From Oikopleura dioica (taxonomy: Eukaryota > Chordata > Appendicularia > Copelata > Oikopleuridae), in contig OU015568.1 of NCBI GenBank assembly GCA_907165135.1, forward strand, positions 10,920,501-10,984,500: a DNA stretch of 64,000 nt, read 5' to 3'. Numbering within the stretch: the first letter of the stretch is position 1; each line of letters opens with the position of its first letter. Under the pieces are notes generated by a model. It saw nothing but the letters and a program-made list of their open reading frames with translations. It was not told where the DNA came from and made no database searches. Below, in pieces: positions 34,137-46,800 of the stretch. A program made the translations under genes and the position numbers.

Positions 34137-35867
34137 TGAAAAATGGACTCAGATTCCGAGCTTTGGAGTCCGATTATCATGAATATCTCTACTAAGTATG
34201 ACAAATAAATCTAAAATTAGTTTGATTCACGACTTCCAGTTGATATGTTAACCAGAATGAACAATCTAAAATTAAGAAAAATACTTATTTTGCTCCTTCG
34301 TACGAGTTAGTCTCTAAATATAAGTCCTTACGCTCCAGAGATTATATCGAAGGGAAGCGGGTTGTCTTATATAATATTGTTATGTAAATTATGATACTAT
34401 ATAAGTCGAATTAAATCGTAAAATTGCGAAAACCTTCTGCTATCTTGACTAAAACTCTCTTCGAAAACGCACCGATCGGTAGTAAAAAGTGAATTTTTTG
34501 GTATGTTTTCGTTGCTCATTGCGCACCGCTTGGGAGTCGTAAAAAAAAGAAAGGAAAATCTCAACTACCCAGCCGGTAAAAAGTGATCGACCACCGTGGA
34601 TCATTGTCTAGAAAGAGCATTATTTGAGGCTGTTGCGAAACGCATTATGATCCCACGAGTCACCTTAGTGCCATCTGAGGAAGTGCGGCAAAATTTACCA
34701 TTAGGGACCTTACTTTTGGAAGTTTTAGCTTGAATGATTTTCTATGTTGTTTTGTTCTCTTTGTTATTTTCGTTGAGAGTGCGCGGTGTTTCCCCTCGAG
34801 GCGTGTACGTGTGTGTGGGGCAGTGTGTGCCTGGCTCGCTATTTCAGTGTTATGAGTGCCCTCTCGCGCCGCATCTGGTTGGTGCCGCCCGTTCCCCAGT
34901 GCGTAACGTTTCAGCGCGCGCTGATGGAACTGGCGGTGCTGCCCTGTGGCGTGTGACCTCTTTTCTCTCCCTTTGCATCGGCCAGCTGACGTAATGGCGT
35001 CCTGCCATGCTTATCTTAAGAGTTTTCTTGAATCAGTGATGTCCCGCGGCGCGTGACCACCGCGCGCGCGCTACAGGCCCAGAACAGAAGGCCAGAGGTC
35101 GATCTTTGTTTGAACAATCATTCACACGAAGGAAAAAGGAAACCAAAAATAACATGAACCCGAAAGGAAACTGAGTCCAACAAGTAAGTTCAGGAAATGG
35201 CAGCAAATCTGGCAATTTCTTCCTGAAAATAGGAGTCTGATACTATTACCCCGCATCAACCAAAATCGGAAATCAATACGGAGCGGTTGTACGGACGAGC
35301 ATGCGTTCTTATGAGAGAGGCTATCGATTTTGAGTGGGACAAGTTTGGAAGCTTGTTATGAAATGATTGTGAAGTGGAAATTCTCATGACACAATTGTTA
35401 TAAAGTAGTCGTTATGAAATTAAATGACGTGCTTATTTATATTTCAAAAACTTGAGCTAAAGTTCTTCATTATCAAAAGGTAACGTATGATGATTTGATG
35501 ACGTTTTCGAAGTAAACGTATTGTGTCGAATGTCAAGAATTACAATAAGAATACCGGACTCAAAATATGTTATACTTTGAAACTGAAAACCTAGTTTCAT
35601 TCAAAAAATCAAATCTGTTTTTCCCTGTCTTCAAAATTGGAGCCCGGGTTACACTTTGTGCTCCAAGCAAATAAAGCTGAAAATCTCTGCAAATTTGCAC
35701 AAAGCGGTTGGTTGCGTGCTTATTCCTGAGACAACAATAACGCCTTGAAATAGCCCAGTCTTCTCGAAGGGGCTATTTTTTGTGTTTAGGGTGATAAGTT
35801 ACATATTAGTATTTAAGTTTTGAACAGGACAGGTAATTGTAAGTTAAATGCAGAATTACGTCTAAAT
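34137..35867. other. Intergenic, 1.7 kb, with GC-rich block and the inter-copy divergent patch
   Basis: 34165-34315 holds most substitutions and the 6-nt net length difference between copies. A GC-rich block at about 34780-35070 has CpG-rich runs (GCGCGCGCGC near 35062) and only random short ORFs. No gene supported. A hairpin near 35748-35778 is listed separately. Confidence 0.5.
35748..35778. terminator. Hairpin downstream of EPRS (left copy)
   Basis: AAATAGCCC (35748-35756) pairs with GGGCTATTT (35770-35778) around a 13-nt loop, about 90 nt beyond the EPRS stop on the minus strand. The twin is at 43693-43723. It may mark the transcript 3' end or a Pol II pause. The structure is seen; the function is inferred. 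Confidence 0.4.
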
Positions 35868-38800
35868 TTAATAGCTTCGTCCGAACATGGTGACAGCCTT
35901 CACTTTTCGCTCGCATCCAGGACAGATACAGGCCTTTTCGTTCTCAGTCAGTTCTCCCTTTGGTGCGAATGGCATGCACAATCCCTTCGCTCCCATGGAT
36001 GGAGCTCCTGCTTCTACGTCTAAACCAGCAGAGGACAGTTCCTTGATTCTGTCTTCGCATTCTGGCAAGTCACAATAAGGAGCTTGAATGAGCTTGCCCT
36101 GGGAGAGGGCACCGCAGAACTCCTTCCACGCACGATCATTTTCATCCTTGACGATATTTTCGGTAGTAGAAACTCGAACAAGGTTCTCGTTTAGTTCTCT
36201 CTGAGCCTTCTTGAACATGTCAGATTGGATGTTATCCAATGTTTCCAAAACAGTATTCTTCGCAATGAATGGGACAGTAAGAATGCCGGAATGAGTAACC
36301 TAGAATTAACATAAATCTGACGAATAAAGAATTATTCCCTACCTTCTCCATGGTATCTCGTCGAGCAAAGACGGCCGTATTTGCTTCAAGATCCTTTGGT
36401 CCGATTTCGATTCGGAGTGGGACACCCTGGAGCTCCCAGTCGTTGAACTTCCACCCGGGCTTCTTGTCATCTCGGAGATCGGCGTGAGCTCGAACGCCGA
36501 ATTCTTAAAAATAACTTCTTTAGACGTCATTTCATATTTTAAATTACCCTTGAGCTGAGTTTCAAGCGCCTTGCAAGCACCAAAGAGTGCTGCTTTGTCC
36601 TCTTCAGTTTTGGTTGCTCCGCAAGGAACGATGACAGCTTGGTATCGAGAAACCTTTGGTGGGATAACCAGGCCCTTGTCATCAGCGTGGACCATGATCA
36701 AAACACCAATAGTTCGGGTTGTAATGCCCCACGAGTTCTGGTAGGCGAATTCTCGAGCACCCTTGCCCTTCGACTCGTCCTCGAATGAGATGTTGAACAT
36801 TTTCGAGAAGTTCTGGCCAAGATGATGAGAAGTGGCACCTTGGATAGCTCGCCCAGCAGCCTTGATGTAAGCTTCGACAGTGGTAGTGTAGTCGCCACCA
36901 GCGAACTTTTCTTTGATCGTCTTCTTTCCGGGAACCGTGGGAATGGCGAGGAGATCTTCGTAAACCTGTCGATACAAGTCCAAGATCTGCATAACTTCTT
37001 TCTCGGCTTCAGGCTTTGTGGCGAAAGCGGAGTGACCTTCTTGCCAAAGGAACTCTCGAGTTCGAAGGAACGGAGTTGGATGTTTGAATTCCCATCGAAC
37101 AACATTGCACCATTGGTTCATTTTGATTGGAAGATCTCGGTGAGACTGACATCGTTTTGCGTATATCGGGTACATAACAGTTTCGGAAGTGGGTCGAATG
37201 GCGATAGGTTCAGCAAGCTCAGTATCACCAGATTTAGTTACCCAGGCGACTTCAGGGGCGAAGTCCTCGATGTGCTCCTTCTCCTTTTCAAGAGCAGCTT
37301 GAGAGACAAACATGGGGAAGTAGCAGTTCTCGACTCCGAGTTCCTTGATGTTCTTGTCGAAAAAGTCCTTGATATGCTCCCAGATATTGTAAGCAGCGGG
37401 AAGAAGAACATAGCAGCCAGACACATCGTAGTACTCAATCAAGCCTGCCTTGGTGATGGTCTGCTGGAACCAGGTTGGCAGATCTTCGTCTTTCTTGGCT
37501 TCAACTCCAAGGCGAGTTTCGCCCTTCTTTGGGGCTTGAGCTTGCTTGGGAGCCTTTTCTTTCTTGGCAGGCTTAGCTGCTGGTTTGGCAGCGGGTGCAG
37601 CACTAGCACCTCCAGTTGGTGGTTTGTTGGCGTCATATTTCTGACCTGATGCAGCTTCATATTTTACTTTTCGGTCTTTCAATTCCCCTACTGCAGCCGT
37701 GATGTCTTCTTTCGAAGCCTTTTCAGCCTTGAGCTTTCGAACCTTCTCTCCCTGCTCGACGGTGTGTTTCCACAAGTCCATATGTGGGCTAGCAGCGGAA
37801 GTCGCGGCAGCGGCAGGTACAGGAGCAGCAGCCGATCCACCAGCAGGCTTCTTGTTGGCGTCGTAGTCGGTACCTGATACTTTCTTGAATGTCTCTTTCA
37901 ATTCTTTAAGTTTTCCGACGGCAGCCATGATTTCATCCTTTGATGCTTTCTTGGCTTTCAGTTCTCTGAATCACAGAGTAAACATGACTTATCGATAATG
38001 ATTTGGCCTACCTAACAGCGTTTCCTTGGGCAGTAGTAGCTTCCCAGGCAGCAAGAGCTCCAGAGGGAGCTGCGGAAGTAGAGGCCGCAGCGGGAGCACT
38101 GCCAGCTGGTTTCTTTTTCGCATCATAGTCGGATCCAGTTTTTGCCTTGAATTCCTTCTTCCCTTCAAGGAGTTTGGTAACAGCAGCAGTTACTTGGTCC
38201 TTTGGTGCTTTGGCAGCTTTGAGTTGACGGACAGCATCGCCAAGTTTAGTGACTTCTTCCCAAAGGGCAAGATCACCAGAGGAAGAAGCGGGCGCAGCGG
38301 CAGCATGAGCAGGCGCAGGAGAAGCACCACTAGCGGGCTTCTTATTCGCATCATAATCCTGTCCAGTCTTGGCCTTGTAGTTCTTCTTTCCATCAAGTAG
38401 TTTGTCCACAGCAGCTTTGACCTGGTCTTTAGGAGCTTTGGCGGCCTTGAGGTCTCGGACTGATTGCCCTAGTTTAGTAACCTCCTCCCAGAGAGCGAGG
38501 TCACCACCAGAGGCAGCGGCTGAAGCAGCTTGATCGGGGACTGGAGCAACTCCACCAGTAGGTTTCTTGTTAGCGTCATAATCTTTGCCAGTTTTAGCCT
38601 TGAAATTCTTCTTGGCTTCGAGAAGCTTGTTCACGGCGGCTGTAACTTGATCCTTCGGAGCTTTAGCAGCTTTAAGATCTCGGACAGCAGTGCCGAGCTT
38701 GTTGACTTCTTCCCAGAGTGCCAACTCAGACGAGGCACCTCCTGCTGCAGGGGTAGTAGGAGCGGAAGCACCACCAGCGGGCTTCTTTTTAGCATCGTAA

Positions 38801-39318
38801 TCTTGTCCTGTCTTTTCTTTGTAGTTCTTCTTTCCCTCGAGAAGTTTGTTCACAGCAGCCGTGACCTGGTCTTTAGCAGCCTTAGCCGTCTTGAGTTCGC
38901 GGACAGCATCGCCAAGTTTGGTAACTTCCTCCCAAAGAGCGAGGGCATCTCCGGCGGGCTGTGCGGGAGCAGCAGCAGCTTGACCGGGCGCAGCTTTCTT
39001 GGTGCCTTTTCCTCTAACTTGCTCTTTCGCTGGTTGGGAAGCTTGCTTGGCTCCAGTCTTTGCGACTTCCTTCGTTCGGCCGTCTGGAATTGAGAAGAGA
39101 ATAGCTGGAGTCTCCTGGAAAGTTGCACCGTTGGCTGGCTTGTAGGGTTGATCGACTCGATAGAATCCACGTCGCTGGATCTGGATGATGTCACCTTCTT
39201 TGCAGTCTCGCAACTGTTGGTCGCAAAGAAGATTCTCAGCTCGTCGCGAGTCTCGGTTGATATAGTTTTTGAAGTCATCAAGTAAATTCAAACAACTGCA
39301 TTTCAAATTACATTCCAC
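35868..39318 (-). CDS. EPRS: Truncated EPRS copy: GluRS tail, six WHEP repeats and prolyl-tRNA synthetase (left copy)
   Basis: This copy lacks the GST-like domain and GluRS catalytic core. The duplication breakpoint at about 39281 fuses intergenic DNA that by chance supplies an in-frame ATG (39318; about 13 new residues, [13 protein letters not shown]) to the GluRS anticodon-binding tail ([13 protein letters not shown]). The frame then runs through six WHEP repeats ([20 protein letters not shown] and five others). A 46-nt intron (about 37962-38007) leads to class II ProRS with [50 protein letters not shown] and the C-terminal zinc-type region ([22 protein letters not shown]). It could encode a free WHEP-ProRS. 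Whether it is transcribed is unknown. Confidence 0.9.
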
Positions 39319-39926
39319 TTGCTACCAGTAGCTACGCAGTTATATTGTCAAGCTAAACAAAATACGTCGTTAAACAAATTATGTATTTATTTCTCCCTCC
39401 AGACATGCAGATTCTGCATTGCAGAATATCAAGGACTACCAGCTGGGCTAACGTAACCCAGCCTTCCGTAAGTGCGTTTCTCCAGCATCTCATTACTATA
39501 AATATTTAGTAAATAAGCTGTCGCTTCTAATAAAAATTCCGACGTAATCTCAGAGCGTCGGAGTATTTGTAAATCTGTTCTAGTGCCCCGTCATCAAAAT
39601 TAAATCAACGGAAGAGAAGGAGAGTAGTCAGACATTTACAGCTTTCTTCGTAATAGATTAGCAGCTTGAATTTTAGATTTAGAATTTTAGAAAGAATAAC
39701 GACTTTGATCTTTAATAATATTTGACAAAGATACATGTTTCTTGTCAAAGAAAACAAATAATGAAAAGTGACCTTTCCTTGGTAGGAGAAAAGCTTCAGT
39801 GCCTGCCTATAAAAGTCCTGTAAATAGACGGTTGCCATGATCCGGTTCCTTATGGATTCCCTAGTCAAATAGAGAGCCAGATACGGACCGAGATAGTAAC
39901 TGCGGAGGGCTAATTTTGCGGAGAAA

Positions 39927-40398
39927 ATGGGATGCGAAAGCTCAAAAGTAGCAGATGTAGAAGTTCCGGAGTCAAATATTTTCGATGACGCGCCGAGAGA
40001 ACCTACCACCGGTAATTCTAGCGCAGAAAAGCATCCCAACGAGGTAAATTGTTTCTTATTTGTTTACGAATTGAACTTCAGCCTCAACAAATAATCGAAG
40101 ACCTTCTCGAGAAGAACAAGAACTTGCACCTCCGAACTGAGCAGCTTTGGAAAATCATAGAGGACCAATCGGACTGCATCAAAAAGCGGAAGAAGCGCAG
40201 AACGAGCAAAAACGACTGATTGAAGAAGCTTTTGAGACAATCCGTCGAGAAGCTCCAGAAGCGTCTGCTCCAACAATGACTGCCTTGAACACTCAGAGAG
40301 ATCATTGTCATCAAACTAGCCTGCGATTTTTCCAACACATGCAGCAAATTCACGAGTATCCGCCTAGGGATGATAATCTTTATCCTGTATTAAATTAA
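39927..40398 (+). pseudogene. Frameshifted right copy of the MGC coiled-coil gene
   Basis: Identical to the gene at 31975-32447 except that the A-run after GGACTGCATC has 5 A (40181-40185) instead of 6. The frame shifts to KKRKKRRTSKND and stops, losing most of the coiled coil and tail. It is either a real inactivating deletion or a homopolymer sequencing error; all three coding or near-coding indels in this copy are homopolymer losses. Confidence 0.7.
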
Positions 40399-40593
40399 AA
40401 CACAAAATATGTCGTTTTTAACTTTATTTTTTTTTCAATCAATGGAACTTCCATCATGGAAGACAGATATTATGGGAGGATTAAAGGAAGCATCTGTTAT
40501 AGCAGTGATACCAGAAACTCTGGTAAATTGGAAGCGGAAATTTAAACCTAGTTTTTGTTTTTATAAATACAGCTCATAAACGGAAAGTCTTCA

Positions 40594-42087
40594 TTACAAA
40601 GCCATCGCATCCATGGGATTTGGCTCGTCAGGTTCTGGTTCGTGCTGCTTGCTTGCGAAGAATTTCTCCTTTTCGAACTTGAGTTGCTCTGCTTGAAGCT
40701 GGTTGGCTTCTTTTAGCAGTTTGTTGCGTTCGTTTTCGATCATGTTGAGTCTGTTCATTTGAGACTCCATGTTCATTTGGTGAATCCTTCCTTCTGCTCG
40801 GGCACCTTCCATGGCTTCGGCAAGTCGCTGAAGGAGCTTTGAATTGGTTTCTTGTTTGTTTTAGTAAAAAGAGTTTACGATCTATATAATATAGACTGTA
40901 ACATGGCTAAATACATCAAGGTCGTAAAAGTTAACCAACTTAATAAACAAGCAATTTAAGAAACCGTTCCTTGAGAGCTTGATTAGATGAAAGAGCTTCG
41001 GCACCAGAGCTCTCCTTATTCAAGTTTGTATTGTTGATCATCTCGATCTCCTCGTTGTTGTCAGGTTCGTTCTCCATCGGCGAGTGGTCGATTGAAAATG
41101 GAAAAGAATAAACGCTTCCAACGAAAGAGCCTTTATCTCTGAAGAAGCAATTTTAATTTCAAATACTTTATAGCTGGCGTTATATAAATGCTGTGACATA
41201 AAAAGTTATAAAAATAGATAGAGACGACGCCTGAAAGGATGAGGATTAATTGGACATAATTGGAGAAAAAGTACGAGTAATTTGAATTCTACAATCTGCT
41301 TACTTTTGGGGTCGGTAGATTTGCTTGAAAGCATGGTAGTGACGCATCTGCTTGACCTCTTCAAAGTTTTGCGTTTCATGGGCCTTGTGGAGTTTCTGTA
41401 GGTAAACCTTCTTTAGATTTCGATATTTTTGAGATGCGTCTCCCTGTGCCAAAGGCCCGTACTCGCTGAACAGATCGGTTCGCTCGCTGATGACTTGATT
41501 GAGTCGACGCGCGCAGTCCCGCCAGAACTCGGACTTTGTTATTCGCGGTGTGCCGTCCGTGGAGATACGAGCGTTCGCCGGCTCATTGTCGCGGAAGATC
41601 TGAGAATAATTGTTTATGACCGGCTGGTCAGACGCTCGAGCGGCATCATCAAAAGGAATCAATGGAACGCTTCCCGATGAGTCATATAAATTCATGAAAT
41701 AGTTTTTAATGAATAACTTACATGTCGGTTTTCAAGCGAGTATTTCATCAGCTCGACTTCAAGAAGATAGTCACCCGGCTTCCAAATTGATTCGTTTGGT
41801 TTCATGGGTTTCAGAGTCGGTGGAGCTGCAGTCGGTGATTCCTTCGCGTCCATTGCTGCTTGCCAAACAACGAGATCATTCATCAGCACTTGATTGACGG
41901 ATGAGCCCAGTAAAATATTTGGCTGTGTGGTTACCCTAACTGTTTTTTGAGAATTCTCGGTTGTTATCGCAGGCTTTGTTAGACCGGTTGGCAGAGGGTA
42001 GATCTCAATGGCTCTGAATAAAAGAGTTAGTCAACCAGTAGACGAGATAAAGGAAGTAAGCTGTTCCGTTTTACGCTCGGGAAACAT
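40594..42087 (-). CDS. SANT/MADF-like protein (right copy)
   Basis: Same exons as the gene at 32643-34136, with all frames intact, the same SANT-like helices (SEFWRDCARRLNQVISE) and coiled coil, and the same GC-AG first intron. I see no coding difference between the two. Only the 5' flank (about 42115-42260) differs, so the two copies may be regulated differently. Confidence 0.6.
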
Positions 42088-43812
42088 TGAAAAATGGACT
42101 CAGATTCCGAGCTTTGGACTCCGATTATCATGAATACCTCTACTAAGTATGACAAATAAATCTAAAATTAGTTTTAGAGTTCCAGTTGATATGTTAACCA
42201 GAATAAACAATCTAAAATTAAGAAAAATACTTTTTTGCTCCTTCGTACGAGTGCGTCTCTAAATATAAGTCCTTACGCTCCAGAGATTATATCGAAGGGA
42301 AGCGGGTTGTCTTATATAATATTGTTATGTAAATTATGATACTATATAAGTCGAATTAAATCGTAAAATTGCGAAAACCTTCTGCTATCTTGACTAAAAC
42401 TCTCTTCGAAAACGCACCGATCGGTAGTAAAAAGTGAATTTTTTGGTATGTTTTCGTTGCTCATTGCGCACCGCTTGGGAGTCGTAAAAAAAAGAAAGGA
42501 AAATCTCAACTACCCAGCCGGTAAAAAGTGATCGACCACCGTGGATCATTGTCTAGAAAGAGCATTATTTGAGGCTGTTGCGAAACGCATTATGATCCCA
42601 CGAGTCACCTTAGTGCCATCTGAGGAAGTGCGGCAAAATTTACCATTAGGGACCTTACTTTTGGAAGTTTTAGCTTGAATGATTTTCTATGTTGTTTTGT
42701 TCTCTTTGTTATTTTCGTTGAGAGTGCGCGGTGTTTCCCCTCGAGGCGTGTACGTGTGTGTGGGGCAGTGTGTGCCTGGCTCGCTATTTCAGTGTTATGA
42801 GTGCCCTCTCGCGCCGCATCTGGTTGGTGCCGCCCGTTCCCCAGTGCGTAACGTTTCAGCGCGCGCTGATGGAACTGGCGGTGCTGCCCTGTGGCGTGTG
42901 ACCTCTTTTCTCTCCCTTTGCATCGGCCAGCTGACGTAATGGCGTCCTGCCATGCTTATCTTAAGAGTTTTCTTGAATCAGTGATGTCCCGCGGCGCGTG
43001 ACCACCGCGCGCGCGCTACAGGCCCAGAACAGAAGGCCAGAGGTCGATCTTTGTTTGAACAATCATTCACACGAAGGAAAAAGGAAACCAAAAATAACAT
43101 GAACCCGAAAGGAAACTGAGTCCAACAAGTAAGTTCAGGAAATGGCAGCAAATCTGGCAATTTCTTCCTGAAAATAGGAGTCTGATACTATTACCCCGCA
43201 TCAACCAAAATCGGAAATCAATACGGAGCGGTTGTACGGACGAGCATGCGTTCTTATGAGAGAGGCTATCGATTTTGAGTGGGACAAGTTTGGAAGCTTG
43301 TTATGAAATGATTGTGAAGTGGAAATTCTCATGACACAATTGTTATAAAGTAGTCGTTATGAAATTAAATGACGTGCTTATTTATATTTCAAAAACTTGA
43401 GCTAAAGTTCTTCATTATCAAAAGGTAACGTATGATGATTTGATGACGTTTTCGAAGTAAACGTATTGTGTCGAATGTCAAGAATTACAATAAGAATACC
43501 GGACTCAAAATATGTTATACTTTGAAACTGAAAACCTAGTTTCATTCAAAAAATCAAATCTGTTTTTCCCTGTCTTCAAAATTGGAGCCCGGGTTACACT
43601 TTGTGCTCCAAGCAAATAAAGCTGAAAATCTCTGCAAATTTGCACAAAGCGGTTGGTTGCGTGCTTATTCCTGAGACAACAATAACGCCTTGAAATAGCC
43701 CAGTCTTCTCGAAGGGGCTATTTTTTGTGTTTAGGGTGATAAGTTACATATTAGTATTTAAGTTTTGAACAGGACAGGTAATTGTAAGTTAAATGCAGAA
43801 TTACGTCTAAAT
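42088..43812. other. Intergenic of right copy
   Basis: Right-copy equivalent of 34137-35867. It contains the diverged patch just upstream of the SANT-like gene, the GC-rich block (about 42725-43015) and the EPRS 3' hairpin (43693-43723). No gene supported. Confidence 0.5.
43693..43723. terminator. Hairpin downstream of EPRS (right copy)
   Basis: Identical 9-bp stem to that at 35748-35778, about 90 nt past the EPRS stop on the minus strand. Function inferred only from position. Confidence 0.4.
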
Positions 43813-46800
43813 TTAATAGCTTCGTCCGAACATGGTGACAGCCTTCACTTTTCGCTCGCATCCAGGACAGATACAGGCCTTTTCGTTCTCAGTCAGTTCT
43901 CCCTTTGGTGCGAATGGCATGCACAATCCCTTCGCTCCCATGGATGGAGCTCCTGCTTCTACGTCTAAACCAGCAGAGGACAGTTCCTTGATTCTGTCTT
44001 CGCATTCTGGCAAGTCACAATAAGGAGCTTGAATGAGCTTGCCCTGGGAGAGGGCACCGCAGAACTCCTTCCACGCACGATCATTTTCATCCTTGACGAT
44101 ATTTTCGGTAGTAGAAACTCGAACAAGGTTCTCGTTTAGTTCTCTCTGAGCCTTCTTGAACATGTCAGATTGGATGTTATCCAATGTTTCCAAAACAGTA
44201 TTCTTCGCAATGAATGGGACAGTAAGAATGCCGGAATGAGTAACCTAGAATTAACATAAATCTGACGAATAAAGAATTATTCCCTACCTTCTCCATGGTA
44301 TCTCGTCGAGCAAAGACGGCCGTATTTGCTTCAAGATCCTTTGGTCCGATTTCGATTCGGAGTGGGACACCCTGGAGCTCCCAGTCGTTGAACTTCCACC
44401 CGGGCTTCTTGTCATCTCGGAGATCGGCGTGAGCTCGAACGCCGAATTCTTAAAAATAACTTCTTTAGACGTCATTTCATATTTTAAATTACCCTTGAGC
44501 TGAGTTTCAAGCGCCTTGCAAGCACCAAAGAGTGCTGCTTTGTCCTCTTCAGTTTTGGTTGCTCCGCAAGGAACGATGACAGCTTGGTATCGAGAAACCT
44601 TTGGTGGGATAACCAGGCCCTTGTCATCAGCGTGGACCATGATCAAAACACCAATAGTTCGGGTTGTAATGCCCCACGAGTTCTGGTAGGCGAATTCTCG
44701 AGCACCCTTGCCCTTCGACTCGTCCTCGAATGAGATGTTGAACATTTTCGAGAAGTTCTGGCCAAGATGATGAGAAGTGGCACCTTGGATAGCTCGCCCA
44801 GCAGCCTTGATGTAAGCTTCGACAGTGGTAGTGTAGTCGCCACCAGCGAACTTTTCTTTGATCGTCTTCTTTCCGGGAACCGTGGGAATGGCGAGGAGAT
44901 CTTCGTAAACCTGTCGATACAAGTCCAAGATCTGCATAACTTCTTTCTCGGCTTCAGGCTTTGTGGCGAAAGCGGAGTGACCTTCTTGCCAAAGGAACTC
45001 TCGAGTTCGAAGGAACGGAGTTGGATGTTTGAATTCCCATCGAACAACATTGCACCATTGGTTCATTTTGATTGGAAGATCTCGGTGAGACTGACATCGT
45101 TTTGCGTATATCGGGTACATAACAGTTTCGGAAGTGGGTCGAATGGCGATAGGTTCAGCAAGCTCAGTATCACCAGATTTAGTTACCCAGGCGACTTCAG
45201 GGGCGAAGTCCTCGATGTGCTCCTTCTCCTTTTCAAGAGCAGCTTGAGAGACAAACATGGGGAAGTAGCAGTTCTCGACTCCGAGTTCCTTGATGTTCTT
45301 GTCGAAAAAGTCCTTGATATGCTCCCAGATATTGTAAGCAGCGGGAAGAAGAACATAGCAGCCAGACACATCGTAGTACTCAATCAAGCCTGCCTTGGTG
45401 ATGGTCTGCTGGAACCAGGTTGGCAGATCTTCGTCTTTCTTGGCTTCAACTCCAAGGCGAGTTTCGCCCTTCTTTGGGGCTTGAGCTTGCTTGGGAGCCT
45501 TTTCTTTCTTGGCAGGCTTAGCTGCTGGTTTGGCAGCGGGTGCAGCACTAGCACCTCCAGTTGGTGGTTTGTTGGCGTCATATTTCTGACCTGATGCAGC
45601 TTCATATTTTACTTTTCGGTCTTTCAATTCCCCTACTGCAGCCGTGATGTCTTCTTTCGAAGCCTTTTCAGCCTTGAGCTTTCGAACCTTCTCTCCCTGC
45701 TCGACGGTGTGTTTCCACAAGTCCATATGTGGGCTAGCAGCGGAAGTCGCGGCAGCGGCAGGTACAGGAGCAGCAGCCGATCCACCAGCAGGCTTCTTGT
45801 TGGCGTCGTAGTCGGTACCTGATACTTTCTTGAATGTCTCTTTCAATTCTTTAAGTTTTCCGACGGCAGCCATGATTTCATCCTTTGATGCTTTCTTGGC
45901 TTTCAGTTCTCTGAATCACAGAGTAAACATGACTTATCGATAATGATTTGGCCTACCTAACAGCGTTTCCTTGGGCAGTAGTAGCTTCCCAGGCAGCAAG
46001 AGCTCCAGAGGGAGCTGCGGAAGTAGAGGCCGCAGCGGGAGCACTGCCAGCTGGTTTCTTTTTCGCATCATAGTCGGATCCAGTTTTTGCCTTGAATTCC
46101 TTCTTCCCTTCAAGGAGTTTGGTAACAGCAGCAGTTACTTGGTCCTTTGGTGCTTTGGCAGCTTTGAGTTGACGGACAGCATCGCCAAGTTTAGTGACTT
46201 CTTCCCAAAGGGCAAGATCACCAGAGGAAGAAGCGGGCGCAGCGGCAGCATGAGCAGGCGCAGGAGAAGCACCACTAGCGGGCTTCTTATTCGCATCATA
46301 ATCCTGTCCAGTCTTGGCCTTGTAGTTCTTCTTTCCATCAAGTAGTTTGTCCACAGCAGCTTTGACCTGGTCTTTAGGAGCTTTGGCGGCCTTGAGGTCT
46401 CGGACTGATTGCCCTAGTTTAGTAACCTCCTCCCAGAGAGCGAGGTCACCACCAGAGGCAGCGGCTGAAGCAGCTTGATCGGGGACTGGAGCAACTCCAC
46501 CAGTAGGTTTCTTGTTAGCGTCATAATCTTTGCCAGTTTTAGCCTTGAAATTCTTCTTGGCTTCGAGAAGCTTGTTCACGGCGGCTGTAACTTGATCCTT
46601 CGGAGCTTTAGCAGCTTTAAGATCTCGGACAGCAGTGCCGAGCTTGTTGACTTCTTCCCAGAGTGCCAACTCAGACGAGGCACCTCCTGCTGCAGGGGTA
46701 GTAGGAGCGGAAGCACCACCAGCGGGCTTCTTTTAGCATCGTAATCTTGTCCTGTCTTTTCTTTGTAGTTCTTCTTTCCCTCGAGAAGTTTGTTCACAGC

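Larger units (their letters stand above)
31329..39280. repeat. Tandem duplication, left copy (unit about 7.95 kb)
   Basis: Sequence from GTAAATTCAAAC at 31329 to GAAGTCATCA at 39280 recurs almost base for base at about 39282-47224. Offsets between copies are 7953 at the left edge, 7951 after two 1-nt A-run differences, 7945 after a divergent patch at about 34165-34315, and 7944 after one T-run difference. The left unit ends inside the EPRS coding region, truncating that gene copy. Confidence 0.97.

Noticed and set aside
34734-34994. 86-aa ORF with hydrophobic start in the GC-rich block
   Set aside because: No splice partners or homology; it is a random frame in CG-rich sequence.
36339-36530. 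C-terminal tail of the long ProRS ORF
   Set aside because: It reads through a small GT-AG intron near 36496-36546; splicing gives the conserved [12 protein letters not shown] instead.
36822-37649. 275-aa plus-strand ORF opposite ProRS (twin at 44767-45594)
   Set aside because: Antisense shadow of the conserved ProRS exon; no homology, and it is explained by codon bias.
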